Positions 25,072 through 34,359 of a stretch of 39,631 nt of DNA are shown piece by piece (the stretch's first letter is position 1; each line of letters opens with the position of its first letter). This DNA comes from Thermomicrobiales bacterium (lineage in GTDB: Bacteria; Chloroflexota; Chloroflexia; Thermomicrobiales; CFX8). The DNA is taken from contig JAMLIA010000028.1 of assembly GCA_023954495.1 (NCBI GenBank), forward strand, positions 1-39,631. Reading direction: 5' to 3'. Made by a program: the position numbers and the translations under genes. Below the pieces are notes generated by a model. The model was given only the letters and a program-made list of their open reading frames with translations, was not told the DNA's origin and searched no databases.

Positions 25072-28000
25072 CTACTCCTCCCCCAGACGCAGCAGGCCAC
25101 CGAGACCGACGCGCCGCAACAGAATGCCCGAAACCAGCACAACCAGGACGAGCAGGCCGATGATGGCTAGCTCCAGCAACAGGATGGTCGCCCACGGGAT
25201 CGTCACGATCACCGCAGGGATTACTGCTCCTGCCGATTGGGTCAAGGTGACGAACGGCAGGACGAGCCAGGCGAGACCGAGGCCGAGCAGCGTGCCGCCA
25301 ACGACGCTCATCGCGACGAGCAGGCCGTTCTCCAGCGAGAGCCAGCCGCTGAGCTGACGCGGGGAGAGGCCGAGCGCGCGGAGCAGGGCGAATTCAGTCA
25401 GACGCTCGTGGGCCGAGACGGCGGAGCTGACGATGAAGCCAACGGAGGCAAAGAGAGCGGCGGCAACGAAGCCGACCGAGAGTGCGCCGATGATGCCGAG
25501 CGCGACCGGGTCGGTCTGGAGCGCCTGCACGCGAGCGTCGCCGGACTGGAGCTTCCAGGTGGAGAACGGCGCGGCATCGAGGGTTGTTTCGACTCTGTCG
25601 GACGAGCCGGGCCGGACCGCGATCCACCACTCCTCGACCGGCTGGAGCAGGCCACTGTTCAGGTAGCTCAACGTTTGCAGGGTCGGCAGGTCAACGACGA
25701 TCGATGGACGGTTCGATGCGGTCGTTGGAAACGCTTCGATCGCGCCGACGATGTTCACATCACGCCGCGTGCCACCGAGGTCCATCTGGACCGTGTCGCC
25801 GACAGCGGACTCGGTGCCTTGCAGGAAGGAGGTGGAGGCGACGATCGGGACTGTCGCGGGGACTTCTATCGTTCCGGGGCGGAGTGAGTAGACCATCGGG
25901 AGCAGGATGTCGCGGGTGACTGAGCCGGTCGAAATGTGAGCCGAAGGGACGCCATCGGCGGCAATGAGATCGATGGTGGCAGCGTCGGCAAGGCCACTCA
26001 CGCTGCTCAACGATGCAACCCATCCTGCACCCAGATCGACAGGCGTCCAGTCATCGCCATCGAGCGTTGGGCTGACGGCGAGTGTTGGGATCGCGAACTG
26101 GCCGGTGCGGGCAATGGCACGAGGCACGATCGAGCGGATATCGATACTGACGATCGAGAGCGGGGACGTCGGAGCAGCGACGCTGTCCTGCGACATGGCG
26201 GACGCCAGCGGAATCTCCAGCACTGTCTGGCTTGCGAGTCGGGCAGTATCGACGCGATAGAGGACGCCGGTGCCGTCGCGCACGATGAGTGACAGGCTGA
26301 ATGGCGGCGGTTCAGGCTGCACGTCGACGCCCTCAACTGGATCGAGCGTGATGCTGGCGGTCATGCGCAGACGCTGCACATCGCCGGGGAGCTCGAGGGC
26401 CGGGAGGCTGGGTCGACCGTCCAGGAGCGACTGCATCAGATCGGGGAAGGCAGTCTCGGACAGGTCGGATCGGAAGTGCACGACGGACGGCGCAGTTGAA
26501 GCTTCGAGCGCGATGATCTGGCCGGTGCCGGCTGACCGCGAGACGCTGGTGACATCGCGAATGGTTGGCATTGAGTTCTGGACACCGTCGATCTGGGCGT
26601 AGCCGTTGGCGAGGTTCCACTGCGGGAGGGCGGTGCCAGTGCGCAGATCGGGGGTAACACGGAAGTCGCTGCCGACCTGGAAGGCGGCTTGGTCGATTTG
26701 CGAGCGCCGCCAGGTGGCGGTGTAGGAGACGGCGAAGAGGCCGATCGAGAGCGCCAGGATCAGCAGCAGGGCGGCTCGGGCGTAGCGGGCAGGACGACGG
26801 GACACTTGCCAGACGCCGAGTGAGGCGATCAGGCCACGCGTCCGGACGACTGCGCGGTCGATGGCGCGCGCGCCGAGCGGGATGATGCGCAGTGCGGCGA
26901 CAGCGCCGGCGAGCATGCCGATCGCCGGGGCGGCGACGAGGAACGGGTCCAGCCCGAGGCGGCCCTGGACGGTCTCGGTGATCGGCGCGCCGTAGCGACG
27001 CAGCTGCCAGTAGCCGAGGACGCCGATGGCGAGCAGGGCGAGGTCGATGCCGCCGCGCTGGGCGAAACCACGAGCGCCTTCGCGGCCAGCGCCGGAGCGG
27101 GCTTCGATGAAGGTGCGGGCGGTGAGGCCGGCCGGCAGCACGAGAGCGATGACGCAGGCGACGGCGGCGACCGCCGAGAGCAGGTAAGCGAGCGGCGATA
27201 TCTGCGGCTGGAGGCGCAGCTCGATCGCTGTCAGCGGTCCGACAACATTCAGCAGACGCAACGTGGCGGCGGCGATGAGCGGCCCGGCGATCGCTGCGGG
27301 AATGGCCAGTAGCAGGCCCTCCATCAGGGCCATCGCGGCGATCTGACCGTTGCTTGCGCCACGAGAGCGCAGCAGCGCAGTCTCGACGCGGCGTTGCTCT
27401 ACCAGCAAACCGGCGGTGAGGACGAGTGCGTAGCCGGCCAGGATGGCGAGCTGCAGGGTCAGGATCATGACACCGGTGCGGGTAACGAGCAGTGAGCGCT
27501 CGGCACGGCGCAGGATATTGACCAGGTCGGTATCGACGGCGACGCGGTTGCGTACGCCGAGGTCGGCCTCCAGTCGTGCGCCGAGATTGTTCACGTTCGA
27601 GCGGAGCTGGGCGATTTCGTTGACCTGCAGCTGCTCGACAACCGGATAGATACGCCAGAGGACTTGCGAGGACGAGGGCGTTACGGCGGACGAAAAGAAG
27701 GTCGCGGGCGTGACGATGAACGGGCCGTAGGTGGTGAAGGACTGACCGTCCTTGACACCGACGAGCACCTGCTCGTCGTCCCACCAGAACGGGTCGGAGG
27801 CGTCGTTGATGTGGAAGATGCCGACGAGACGGATGGTGGTGTGGACGTCGACATCGCGGCGATTCGCGAGGGTGAGCTCGTCGCCAATCGAGAGGCCGAG
27901 CAGCTCGGCAGAGGCGTCGGAGATGGCAGTTTCGACGATGCCGGAAGCAGTCTCCGGCCAGCGACCGTCAGCGATGGTGGCGTGTTGCTCGATGCCATCG

Positions 28001-28374
28001 TAGAAGCTGAAGATGGCGAGGTCGCGGACGTTCTCCTGATCGGGCAGAGCGTAGGAATCTGAGACACCGACGCGGACGATTGGGCCGCCGGTTGCGGCGA
28101 ACGCGTCGCCGGCGATCCTGACGACAGCGTCATCGAAGCGGCGGACGTCGTCGGGGACGATGCGGGCGCTGATCTGGACGTTCGACTCGGCGACGGGCGC
28201 GTCATTCAGCGTACGATGCAGGCCGCTGAGGCCGACTGCCGACGCGTAGATCGGGCCGGAGGAAAGCAGGGTCGTCGCGAGGGTCACGATCAACAGCGCA
28301 GCGGCGAGGATCAACCAGTCGGCCCGGCCACGTTGGATGATGACTCGCCAGGCGGCGGCGAAGATAGCGACCAT
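25072..28374 (-). CDS. Large FtsX-family ABC permease
   Basis: An 1100-residue membrane protein with two FtsX-type permease modules. The N-terminal helix (RADWLILAAALLIVTLATTLL) is followed by a large extracytoplasmic domain (about 40-300), a first helix bundle (about 310-540), a second external domain (about 560-950), and a final helix bundle ending LRRVGLGGLLRLGEE, which resembles the end of the partner permease. It is first of a four-gene operon (permease, permease, ATPase, ATPase). The architecture is that of lipoprotein-release or macrolide-type exporters; the size of the external domains suggests handling of a surface lipid, lipoprotein or peptide, but the cargo cannot be named. Confidence 0.88.
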   Translation of the reverse strand: MVAIFAAAWRVIIQRGRADWLILAAALLIVTLATTLLSSGPIYASAVGLSGLHRTLNDAPVAESNVQISARIVPDDVRRFDDAVVRIAGDAFAATGGPIVRVGVSDSYALPDQENVRDLAIFSFYDGIEQHATIADGRWPETASGIVETAISDASAELLGLSIGDELTLANRRDVDVHTTIRLVGIFHINDASDPFWWDDEQVLVGVKDGQSFTTYGPFIVTPATFFSSAVTPSSSQVLWRIYPVVEQLQVNEIAQLRSNVNNLGARLEADLGVRNRVAVDTDLVNILRRAERSLLVTRTGVMILTLQLAILAGYALVLTAGLLVEQRRVETALLRSRGASNGQIAAMALMEGLLLAIPAAIAGPLIAAATLRLLNVVGPLTAIELRLQPQISPLAYLLSAVAAVACVIALVLPAGLTARTFIEARSGAGREGARGFAQRGGIDLALLAIGVLGYWQLRRYGAPITETVQGRLGLDPFLVAAPAIGMLAGAVAALRIIPLGARAIDRAVVRTRGLIASLGVWQVSRRPARYARAALLLILALSIGLFAVSYTATWRRSQIDQAAFQVGSDFRVTPDLRTGTALPQWNLANGYAQIDGVQNSMPTIRDVTSVSRSAGTGQIIALEASTAPSVVHFRSDLSETAFPDLMQSLLDGRPSLPALELPGDVQRLRMTASITLDPVEGVDVQPEPPPFSLSLIVRDGTGVLYRVDTARLASQTVLEIPLASAMSQDSVAAPTSPLSIVSIDIRSIVPRAIARTGQFAIPTLAVSPTLDGDDWTPVDLGAGWVASLSSVSGLADAATIDLIAADGVPSAHISTGSVTRDILLPMVYSLRPGTIEVPATVPIVASTSFLQGTESAVGDTVQMDLGGTRRDVNIVGAIEAFPTTASNRPSIVVDLPTLQTLSYLNSGLLQPVEEWWIAVRPGSSDRVETTLDAAPFSTWKLQSGDARVQALQTDPVALGIIGALSVGFVAAALFASVGFIVSSAVSAHERLTEFALLRALGLSPRQLSGWLSLENGLLVAMSVVGGTLLGLGLAWLVLPFVTLTQSAGAVIPAVIVTIPWATILLLELAIIGLLVLVVLVSGILLRRVGLGGLLRLGEE

Positions 28375-28388
28375 GATCCTCCCCGACA

Positions 28389-28407
28389 GTCGACAGACGT
28401 TGTCGAC
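28389..28407. promoter_or_regulatory. Inverted repeat upstream of the ABC operon
   Basis: GTCGACA-GACGT-TGTCGAC is a perfect 7-base inverted repeat, 15-33 bases before the first gene of the four-gene operon. It could be an operator or a leader hairpin. Confidence 0.35.
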
Positions 28408-28420
28408 CGGCGCACCACAC

Positions 28421-28440
28421 GCTCGGCTTCAAGGCCGAGC
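28421..28440 (-). terminator. Hairpin between the Wzt and FtsX operons
   Basis: GCTCGGC-TTCAAG-GCCGAGC, a perfect 7-base stem with a six-base loop, about 87 bases beyond the stop of the Wzt-like gene. No T-run follows on the minus strand. Confidence 0.4.
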
Positions 28441-28526
28441 GAGCATCAGACAGCTCGTTTACCGATGCTGGACGATGCTAACAGAAGTTACGGGGAGCGC
28501 CAGTGGTTTGGACGCAACAGAGGGGG

Positions 28527-29786
28527 CTATTTGCCGATGCGCTTCGCCGTCGGACCACCGGCTTCGACAGATTCAGGTGCTTGCCAGGACCACTCATGGT
28601 TCAGGCGGAGCAGGCCACGGGATTGGTCGCTGGACGGTGCGACGGTGATCTGCGACTCGCTGCGATCGACGACATCGCGGTCGTCGCCACCGAGGTTGGT
28701 GAGCGTCGCGATCAGGCGGACTGTCGTGGCCGCCAGCGGAAAGGCGTTGATGCAGAGGCGGGCGACGCGCGTGTCCGGCTGATCGCCGGCGCGCTGGATC
28801 GCCTGCGGGGCCAGCGGTAGCTCGGCCGGCAACTCGCCGCCAGCGCTGAAGAGATGGGTGCCGGATTCGTCAACCATGTCGATTTGCAGGCTGAGACCGG
28901 CGGTACCGGAACCATTCGGGGCGCGAAGAAGGATCTCCAGACGGAGGTCGTCGCCGGAGATGACCTCGTCGGTCGGCACGCCGAGCGGATCGACAGGGCG
29001 AACGCGGAGCAGGCTGACGCGCGGCTCGGTCTCGTGGAGCAGGCGCTGGTAGTGATCGACGATGTCCTCGGCCAAGCCGACGTCGATGAGCTGACCACCC
29101 GAGAGCAGCGCGGCGCGATCGCAGAACGAGCGAACGGCGTTTGCGTCGTGCGAGACAAACAGGATGGTCGTACCGCGGGACTTCAGCTCGTCGAGCGCGC
29201 GATAGCACTTCTGTTGGAATGTCTGGTCGCCAACGGCGAGGACCTCGTCGATGACGAGGATTTCGGGATCCATATGGACGGCGATGCCGAAGCCGAGGCG
29301 GGCGTACATGCCGGACGAGTAGTGCTTGACTGGTGTGTCGATAAAGCGCTCGAGCTCGGCGAACTGAACGATCTGATCGAAGCGGCGCGCCATCTCCTTG
29401 CGGCTGAAGCCGTAGAGACTGCCGTTGAGGAAGACGTTGTCGCGTCCGCTCAGCTCGGGGTGGAAGCCAGCACCGAGCTCCAGCATGGCGTAGGTGCGGC
29501 CATTGACCCTGACAGCACCGCTGGACGGCTCAAGGATGCGGGTCACCAGCTTGAGCATGGTGCTCTTGCCGGCACCATTGCGACCGACCAGACCGAACGT
29601 CTCGCCGCGCCGGACGGTGAATGAGACATCACGGAGGGCCCAGAATTCCTCGGCTGCGCCGCGCGGACGGATCAGACCGACAAACCAGTCCTGGAACGAG
29701 GCGCGGCGCTCGTGGTGCAGCACGAAGCGGCGCGACACATCGCGAAACTCGATGGCGGGTTCGGCGGCGCGGGCAATCAGCGCCAT
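28527..29786 (-). CDS. Polysaccharide exporter ATPase (Wzt/TagH-like) with C-terminal cargo domain
   Basis: A 419-residue ATPase of an ABC-2 polysaccharide or teichoic-acid exporter. It opens AIEFRDVSRRFVLHHERRAS, typical of Wzt/RfbE; Walker A is GRNGAGKST near residue 77, followed by GAGFHPELSGRDNV, the signature YSSGM in place of LSGGQ, Walker B ILVIDEVLAVGD and H-loop FVSHD. Residues about 270-419 form a beta-rich domain resembling Wzt_C, which in O-antigen exporters binds the glycan terminus. It directly follows the permease gene with no gap, so the pair forms an exporter. No glycosyltransferases are in the window, so the glycan is unknown. Confidence 0.88.
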   Translation of the reverse strand: MALIARAAEPAIEFRDVSRRFVLHHERRASFQDWFVGLIRPRGAAEEFWALRDVSFTVRRGETFGLVGRNGAGKSTMLKLVTRILEPSSGAVRVNGRTYAMLELGAGFHPELSGRDNVFLNGSLYGFSRKEMARRFDQIVQFAELERFIDTPVKHYSSGMYARLGFGIAVHMDPEILVIDEVLAVGDQTFQQKCYRALDELKSRGTTILFVSHDANAVRSFCDRAALLSGGQLIDVGLAEDIVDHYQRLLHETEPRVSLLRVRPVDPLGVPTDEVISGDDLRLEILLRAPNGSGTAGLSLQIDMVDESGTHLFSAGGELPAELPLAPQAIQRAGDQPDTRVARLCINAFPLAATTVRLIATLTNLGGDDRDVVDRSESQITVAPSSDQSRGLLRLNHEWSWQAPESVEAGGPTAKRIGK

Positions 29787-30608
29787 CTAGAGTCGCTCCC
29801 CGAGTTGGTGGCTGACGCGATTGAAAAGGAAGTAGCCAACGACGACCATGGCCAAAGATGTGGCGAACGTGCGGGCCATGAAGAACGGGTCGGGCACGCC
29901 GCCGTAGTACAGGATCGTGTGCAGCTCGGCAATGATCGAGGCCATCGGGTTGAGCCGGTACATCAGGGAGACATAATCAGGAGCAACGTCCTCGACACGA
30001 TAGAAGATCGGGGTCATGAAGAACCAGGCAGTCAGGCCGACTTCCACCAACACGGTCGTGTCGCGGAAGTAGATGTGGATGGCGGACAGGATCAGGACTG
30101 CGCCGACGAGAAAGGTCATCTGGACGAAGACGATCACCGGCAGGTAGAGCAACCAGGGCGTGAAGTCCATGCGCGCGACCAGCATGGCGGCGAAGATCAC
30201 CGGCAGGGCGAGGACGTAGTTGGCCATGTTGGAGGCGACGACCGAGATCGGCAGCAGAATGCGGGGGAAGTAGACCTTGTTGATCAGCGAAGCGTTGTCA
30301 ACGAGGGATGTCGTGCCCATGCCAATACTGGTCGAGGTCCAGTTCCAGGAGAGCAGGCCGATCAGGACGAAGACGGAGAAGTTGGGAATGGTCTCGCCGA
30401 GCAGTTGCGTGAAGACGAAGGTGAACACCAGCATCATCAGCAACGGATTGAGCAGCGACCAGAAAAACCCCAGGATCGAAGATTTGTAGCGGACCTTCAG
30501 ATCCTTGGCTACAAGATTCCCGATCAGGCTACGATAGCGAAAGATCTCGGCAGTCTGCGATACCACGTTCCGACTTCCAATCGGCGGTGGCCCGTGCCGC
30601 CGCGACAT
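29787..30608 (-). CDS. ABC-2 polysaccharide export permease (Wzm/TagG-like)
   Basis: A 273-residue inner-membrane subunit pairing with the adjoining Wzt-like ATPase. The amphipathic entry RYRSLIGNLVAKDLKVRYKSS is diagnostic of the family, followed by six hydrophobic helices (for example FFWSLLNPLLMMLVFTFVF and the MTPIFY segment before PMASIIAE) and a short C-terminal RVSHQLGERL. The start is uncertain: ATG 30608 gives the usual N-terminal length and leaves the promoter of the divergent gene outside it, while an in-frame start at 30698 would add 30 residues. Neither has a clear ribosome site. Confidence 0.85.
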   Translation of the reverse strand: MSRRHGPPPIGSRNVVSQTAEIFRYRSLIGNLVAKDLKVRYKSSILGFFWSLLNPLLMMLVFTFVFTQLLGETIPNFSVFVLIGLLSWNWTSTSIGMGTTSLVDNASLINKVYFPRILLPISVVASNMANYVLALPVIFAAMLVARMDFTPWLLYLPVIVFVQMTFLVGAVLILSAIHIYFRDTTVLVEVGLTAWFFMTPIFYRVEDVAPDYVSLMYRLNPMASIIAELHTILYYGGVPDPFFMARTFATSLAMVVVGYFLFNRVSHQLGERL

Positions 30609-30660
30609 TGCAGTATGGCCCAGACGAACGGTGCGCGCCAACCTGTCGCGAAACGATGTG

Positions 30661-30688
30661 TTGGCGTAGGGGCAGTGCGTGATATGCT
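30661..30688 (+). promoter_or_regulatory. Promoter of the serine hydrolase gene
   Basis: TTGGCG (30661-30666), 16 bases, then TATGCT (30683-30688), 97 bases before the ATG at 30786. Confidence 0.4.
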
Positions 30689-30785
30689 CCGGCGTCATCC
30701 GGCGACGACGCTCGCTACCTCAGCTTGCAGTTAGCCCGCCCGGCCAGATTCGGCACGTACTCCGACGACCCCAACTGGAGTTTTC

Positions 30786-31886
30786 ATGAAGAGCGCTCGC
30801 TCGCGTACGCGCACCTTCGCCGGTCTTCTCATTGTCATCCTTATCATCTCGTTGCTCGCGGCGTGCGGCGGATCCGATTCGCAGGATTCGACTGCGCCCG
30901 GCAGTGTGACGACGAGTGCACCAACTGCTGTCGCTACACTGCCATTGTCTGTAGCGACCACTGACCCTGAGCCGACGGCTACCGAAGAGACCGCCGATGA
31001 GCCAGAAGAATCCGAAGACACCGAGGAGCCAGCCGCGCCGCCGCTCGATCCGTCGGCGTTGCAGGGTGAGATCGATGCGCTGATCGCCGATGTTGATGGT
31101 CTGACGGCGATTGAGATCGAAGACCCGGACGGGACAACGCTCGCCACATCGAACGCCTATGAGCAGTTGGAAGCGGCATCGCTCTACAAGCTCGCGATCA
31201 TGGTCGAGACGTATCGGCAGCGACAGATGGGCATGCTGACGTTCGACGATGCTGTGGTGCTGGAGCCGTATCACTTCTCGCAGGGTGAGGACGTCTACAC
31301 CGAGGACGAGATTGGCTACACGGTTGATGTCGGATCGCTGCTTGAATCGATGATCACGCTGTCGAGCAATGTCGCTGCAACTGCGCTCCTGGAATACGTC
31401 GGGACAGACAATATCAATGAGACGCTGGCGTCGCTCGGGCTGACAAGCACGGAGATTCGCTGGTATCCGGGGCCGGGTGGCTCGATCGAGAATGACTCAG
31501 GCCGCGCCTTGCTGGGCGTTTCGGATGGGCGGATGCTCGCCGACTTGCGCGCCGATCAGGCGTTTAACGTCACCTCGGCTGCGGACGTGGCGGCGCTGAT
31601 GCGGATGCTGCTGGCCGGTGAGGTCGTCGACGCGGAGTCGAGCCAGGAGATGATCGACCTGCTGGCGCGGCAGCAGATCAACGACCGGCTGCCGGCCTAC
31701 CTGCCGGAGGGCACCGAGGTCGCGCATAAGACGGGCAACCTTGACGGGCTGATGCACGACGCCGGAATCATCTTCGCTCCGGCCGGACCGGTGATCGTCG
31801 TTGTCATGACGGAAGACGTCGACGAGTGGGTCTCGACGGACCTGATCGCGCAGATCGGGCTGCTGGCCTACCAGACGCATGAGTAG
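30786..31886 (+). CDS. Beta-lactamase/penicillin-binding-type serine hydrolase, lipoprotein
   Basis: A 366-residue exported lipoprotein: basic start, hydrophobic stretch and lipobox LLAAC with the lipidated Cys27, then a Thr/Glu/Pro-rich linker (30-90). The hydrolase domain has the class A-like triads: S-x-x-K at Ser132-Leu-Tyr-Lys135, S-x-N at Ser193-Ser-Asn195, and KTG at 315-317 (HKTGNLDG). This order matches class A beta-lactamases and related D-Ala-D-Ala-type hydrolases. A clear omega-loop E-x-x-x-N motif was not identified, so true antibiotic hydrolysis is unproven; a cell-wall or peptidase role is equally possible. It is transcribed alone from its own promoter, divergent from the exporter pair. 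Confidence 0.85.
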   Translation: MKSARSRTRTFAGLLIVILIISLLAACGGSDSQDSTAPGSVTTSAPTAVATLPLSVATTDPEPTATEETADEPEESEDTEEPAAPPLDPSALQGEIDALIADVDGLTAIEIEDPDGTTLATSNAYEQLEAASLYKLAIMVETYRQRQMGMLTFDDAVVLEPYHFSQGEDVYTEDEIGYTVDVGSLLESMITLSSNVAATALLEYVGTDNINETLASLGLTSTEIRWYPGPGGSIENDSGRALLGVSDGRMLADLRADQAFNVTSAADVAALMRMLLAGEVVDAESSQEMIDLLARQQINDRLPAYLPEGTEVAHKTGNLDGLMHDAGIIFAPAGPVIVVVMTEDVDEWVSTDLIAQIGLLAYQTHE

Positions 31887-31966
31887 GTGTCGATAGCCGA
31901 CCGATCTGTTTGTCGCCGGCCGGTGTGCGCGAGAGGGGCCTCTTCTACGTTAGACCGGTGCGGACG

Positions 31967-32117
31967 GGTGGGAGATCTCTCACTGCGGTTCGAGATGACA
32001 GATTACGGGGATGGCTGTCGGATCGGACTCCTCGTCATTGCTGGCATTGACAACCCGTTGGCTTGGCAACCTGCTTTTTCTCTTGTCATCTCGAACCGCA
32101 GTGAGAGATCTCCCACC
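31967..32117. repeat. Dispersed repeat, family C, copies 2 and 3 as an inverted pair
   Basis: Two 34-base arms (31967-32000 and 32084-32117) are perfect reverse complements, with 83 bases between. The arm core reads TGTCATCTCGAACCGCAGTG, continuing AGAGATCTCCCACC. Weaker similarity continues outward to about 31937 and 32150 (AGAAGAGGC blocks). A third copy is at 9506. The remainder of 31887-32196 shows no gene. Confidence 0.7.
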
Positions 32118-32196
32118 TGCTCGACGCAGTCCGACTCAGAAGAGGCTTCTCATTGGCGCTCAAAGCGACAGGCGCGGGCGACACATTCACGGGGCA

Positions 32197-33489
32197 CTAG
32201 CGCAGGCTGCGCATTTCGGGGCGCAGGAGAATGGTCCAGAGGCCGGCGAGGACGAGCATGATGCCGGCAACGGCGAAAGCGCCGGAGGTGCTGGTGAGCT
32301 CGGCGATGGTGCCGAGGATCAGGAAACCGATTGGCATCAGGCCGTTCACCATCGACTGCGCCGCGACCGCGCGGCCACGAAAGCGATCCTCGGCGAACGT
32401 CTGAACGAGCGTGTCGCTCTGGATGATGTAGGCCATCTGGAACAGTCCGGTGACGAAGAGTCCGACGGCGATGACCGGGAAGGAGTCGCCGATCGCGACG
32501 AGCAGCAAGCCAACTCCAGTACCCAGCATCCCAACATAGATCGTCGCGCCACGCAGGCCGCGTCCGGTCAGGAGGCCGGCTGCAATCGTGCCCAGCATCG
32601 CGCCGGCCCCGGTGACGGAGTAGAGCGTGCCGAGCGTCCCAGCGTTGCCGTTTAGCGTATCGCTGGCAACAGCCGGCAGCAGCGCGACGTGGGACATGCC
32701 GAAGAGGTAGGGGAAGATGTCGTTCGCCAGTGCGGCGCGAAGCATCCGGTTCGAGCGGATGTAGGCAACGGCGTCGCGCAGATCACCGACAACCGACGGT
32801 CGCGCGGCCTCTTCGAGCGGGCCACCCGCGGAGGTGATAGCAGCGGCGGCGAGCAGCGGAACGAGCATGACCAGAAAGGCCGCCGGGACGTACAGTCCCA
32901 AACCGAGCAGCAGCACGGCAGCGACGCCGGAGACATCTACCAACAAGCCGGCGATTGGTGGCACGGCCACGCGCGAGACATTGCCGAGCATGGCGTTGAT
33001 CGCGATGGCGCTTTGTAACTTGCCCATCGGCACGAGGCTCGGCAAGAGCGACGAGCTGGCGGGATAACTGAACGACGCGGCGATGCCCATGACGACGACG
33101 GTCGCGGCGATCGCCGGGACGGTGAGCCAGTCGAGCAGGGCTAGTAGACCCAGGAAGCCGAGCCCAAGCCCCTGCACCAGATTCTGCAGCGCCAGGATCC
33201 GGCGACGGTCGAAGCGATCGACGAAGACGCCGACGACCGGCGCGAGCAACAGGCCGGGCACCATCTGCATGAACGAGACGAGGCCGAGGAGGAAGTTGCT
33301 GCCGGTGAGGTCATAGACGATGTAGCCGATGATCGTCGTCTGCAGCGAGCGACCGGCCATGGCGAGCGACTGCGCCCAGAAGAGGCGGCGAAACGATGGA
33401 TAGTGCCAGGCGGCCAGGGCACGCGAGCCAACCAGTCGCCCGCGTGGCGGCTGGCTTGAGTGCTCGATATCAGGTTCGGTATCCAGCAC
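32197..33489 (-). CDS. MFS exporter (MFS_3 type)
   Basis: A 430-residue major facilitator protein, the third of this subtype in the window. After a 30-residue polar leader it reads WHYPSFRRLFWAQSLAMAGRSLQ, then motif A VVGVFVDRFDRRRILAL near residue 84 and repeated Gly/Ala-rich helices, consistent with 12 membrane segments. The segment SYPASSSLLPSLVP between helices 4 and 5 is characteristic of the group. The start is a GTG at 33489. It is transcribed alone and diverges from the small gene at 33579. The exported compound is unknown. Confidence 0.87.
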   Translation of the reverse strand: MLDTEPDIEHSSQPPRGRLVGSRALAAWHYPSFRRLFWAQSLAMAGRSLQTTIIGYIVYDLTGSNFLLGLVSFMQMVPGLLLAPVVGVFVDRFDRRRILALQNLVQGLGLGFLGLLALLDWLTVPAIAATVVVMGIAASFSYPASSSLLPSLVPMGKLQSAIAINAMLGNVSRVAVPPIAGLLVDVSGVAAVLLLGLGLYVPAAFLVMLVPLLAAAAITSAGGPLEEAARPSVVGDLRDAVAYIRSNRMLRAALANDIFPYLFGMSHVALLPAVASDTLNGNAGTLGTLYSVTGAGAMLGTIAAGLLTGRGLRGATIYVGMLGTGVGLLLVAIGDSFPVIAVGLFVTGLFQMAYIIQSDTLVQTFAEDRFRGRAVAAQSMVNGLMPIGFLILGTIAELTSTSGAFAVAGIMLVLAGLWTILLRPEMRSLR

Positions 33490-33578
33490 CGTGCGCTGCC
33501 TCCTCGTGACGACGACCGCTGAACAATAGCATTAGTCGTAGGCTTGGGGCAGGAATGGAGTATTGGACGGGATGAGCG

Positions 33579-33947
33579 ATGCGACTGACTGTCGATCGTG
33601 AGGCAAACACACTTGTCGTAACGCCGGACAGCGACCAGCAATCGACGCGGACCGTGATCGCAGACGGGACGCTGGATGTCGGCGAAGGCGGCGTGCTACT
33701 GGGCGTTGAGGTGCAGGTGTCGGAGGCTCTGGGAGATCTCGCTGGGCAGTTCGGCGGCTGGGACGACGCGGTGGATACCGACGACACTTCGGCGTATCTG
33801 ACGTTGATGCCGGGGGATGATAGCCACGCGCGCTCGACGCCAATCGCCGTCAAGATCGGGCTGGCCGCGTCCGGGCAGGTGACGAGTCTTTCAGTGCCTC
33901 GTCGTGGTGAGGGGTACGAGATCACCTATCCGAGCGGGAATCGTTGA
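33579..33947 (+). CDS. Small protein, DUF2283-like (possibly duplicated)
   Basis: A 122-residue soluble protein, beta-strand rich and acidic. The first part (MRLTVDREANTLVVTP, then TLDVGEGGVLLGVEVQVSEAL) has the pattern of DUF2283, with a short strand, a D-x-x-G turn and a GVE/GIE strand. The second part (SAYLTLMPGDDSHA through LAASGQVTSLSVPRRGEGYEI) looks like a diverged second copy. The ATG follows GGGATGAG. No function is known for the family; such small proteins are often near toxin-antitoxin or regulatory genes, but none is seen here. Confidence 0.6.
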   Translation: MRLTVDREANTLVVTPDSDQQSTRTVIADGTLDVGEGGVLLGVEVQVSEALGDLAGQFGGWDDAVDTDDTSAYLTLMPGDDSHARSTPIAVKIGLAASGQVTSLSVPRRGEGYEITYPSGNR

Positions 33948-34135
33948 TGGACGGTTGCCCGGCCCGGTGGGTCGGATGGGTGGGTTTGTGAGCTGTAAGG
34001 AAGAGCGGTAGTTGGATGGGTGGTGCGTGCTGCTTTGACGGTGGTTGGATGAATGCAATATGCCCAGGCATCACGCTGGACACGTGTTTCTCACCGGCCC
34101 GAGGCACAGGATATTTGGGCCCGTGCGTATCGCTC

Positions 34136-34297
34136 ATGCAGGGGCGTATTGCATACGCTCGTGCAAAAGCCAACCCAACTGAACGTCGAGCAGCGGCATC
34201 GTAATGGTCCGACTTGGGCGGGTTGCAAACCCGACCGAATTGCACGTGCCGAGATGGTCGTGGGGTTAACCGGGCGTATGCGATACGCCCCTACATT
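34136..34297. mobile_element. MITE-like element, family B, copy 3
   Basis: A 162-base element. The left end is ATGCAGGGGCGTATTGCATA and the right end contains GGGCGTATGCGATACGCCC then CTACAT (34272-34296); the ends are inverted relative to each other and each is an imperfect palindrome. The interior is longer than in copies 1 and 2 but shares the GAGATGGTCGTG-like block. The rest of 33948-34359 has no convincing gene. Confidence 0.6.
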
Positions 34298-34359
34298 TGG
34301 TTAAGTTGCCGCCCAATGGTCGTGGTGGATGAGCAGGTGAATATGGCGGCGACACGTTG

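Noticed and set aside
26333-27784. Long second minus-strand frame (483 codons) inside the large permease gene
   Set aside because: Arg/Pro-rich out-of-frame shadow of the FtsX permease, which has proper membrane segments in the other frame.
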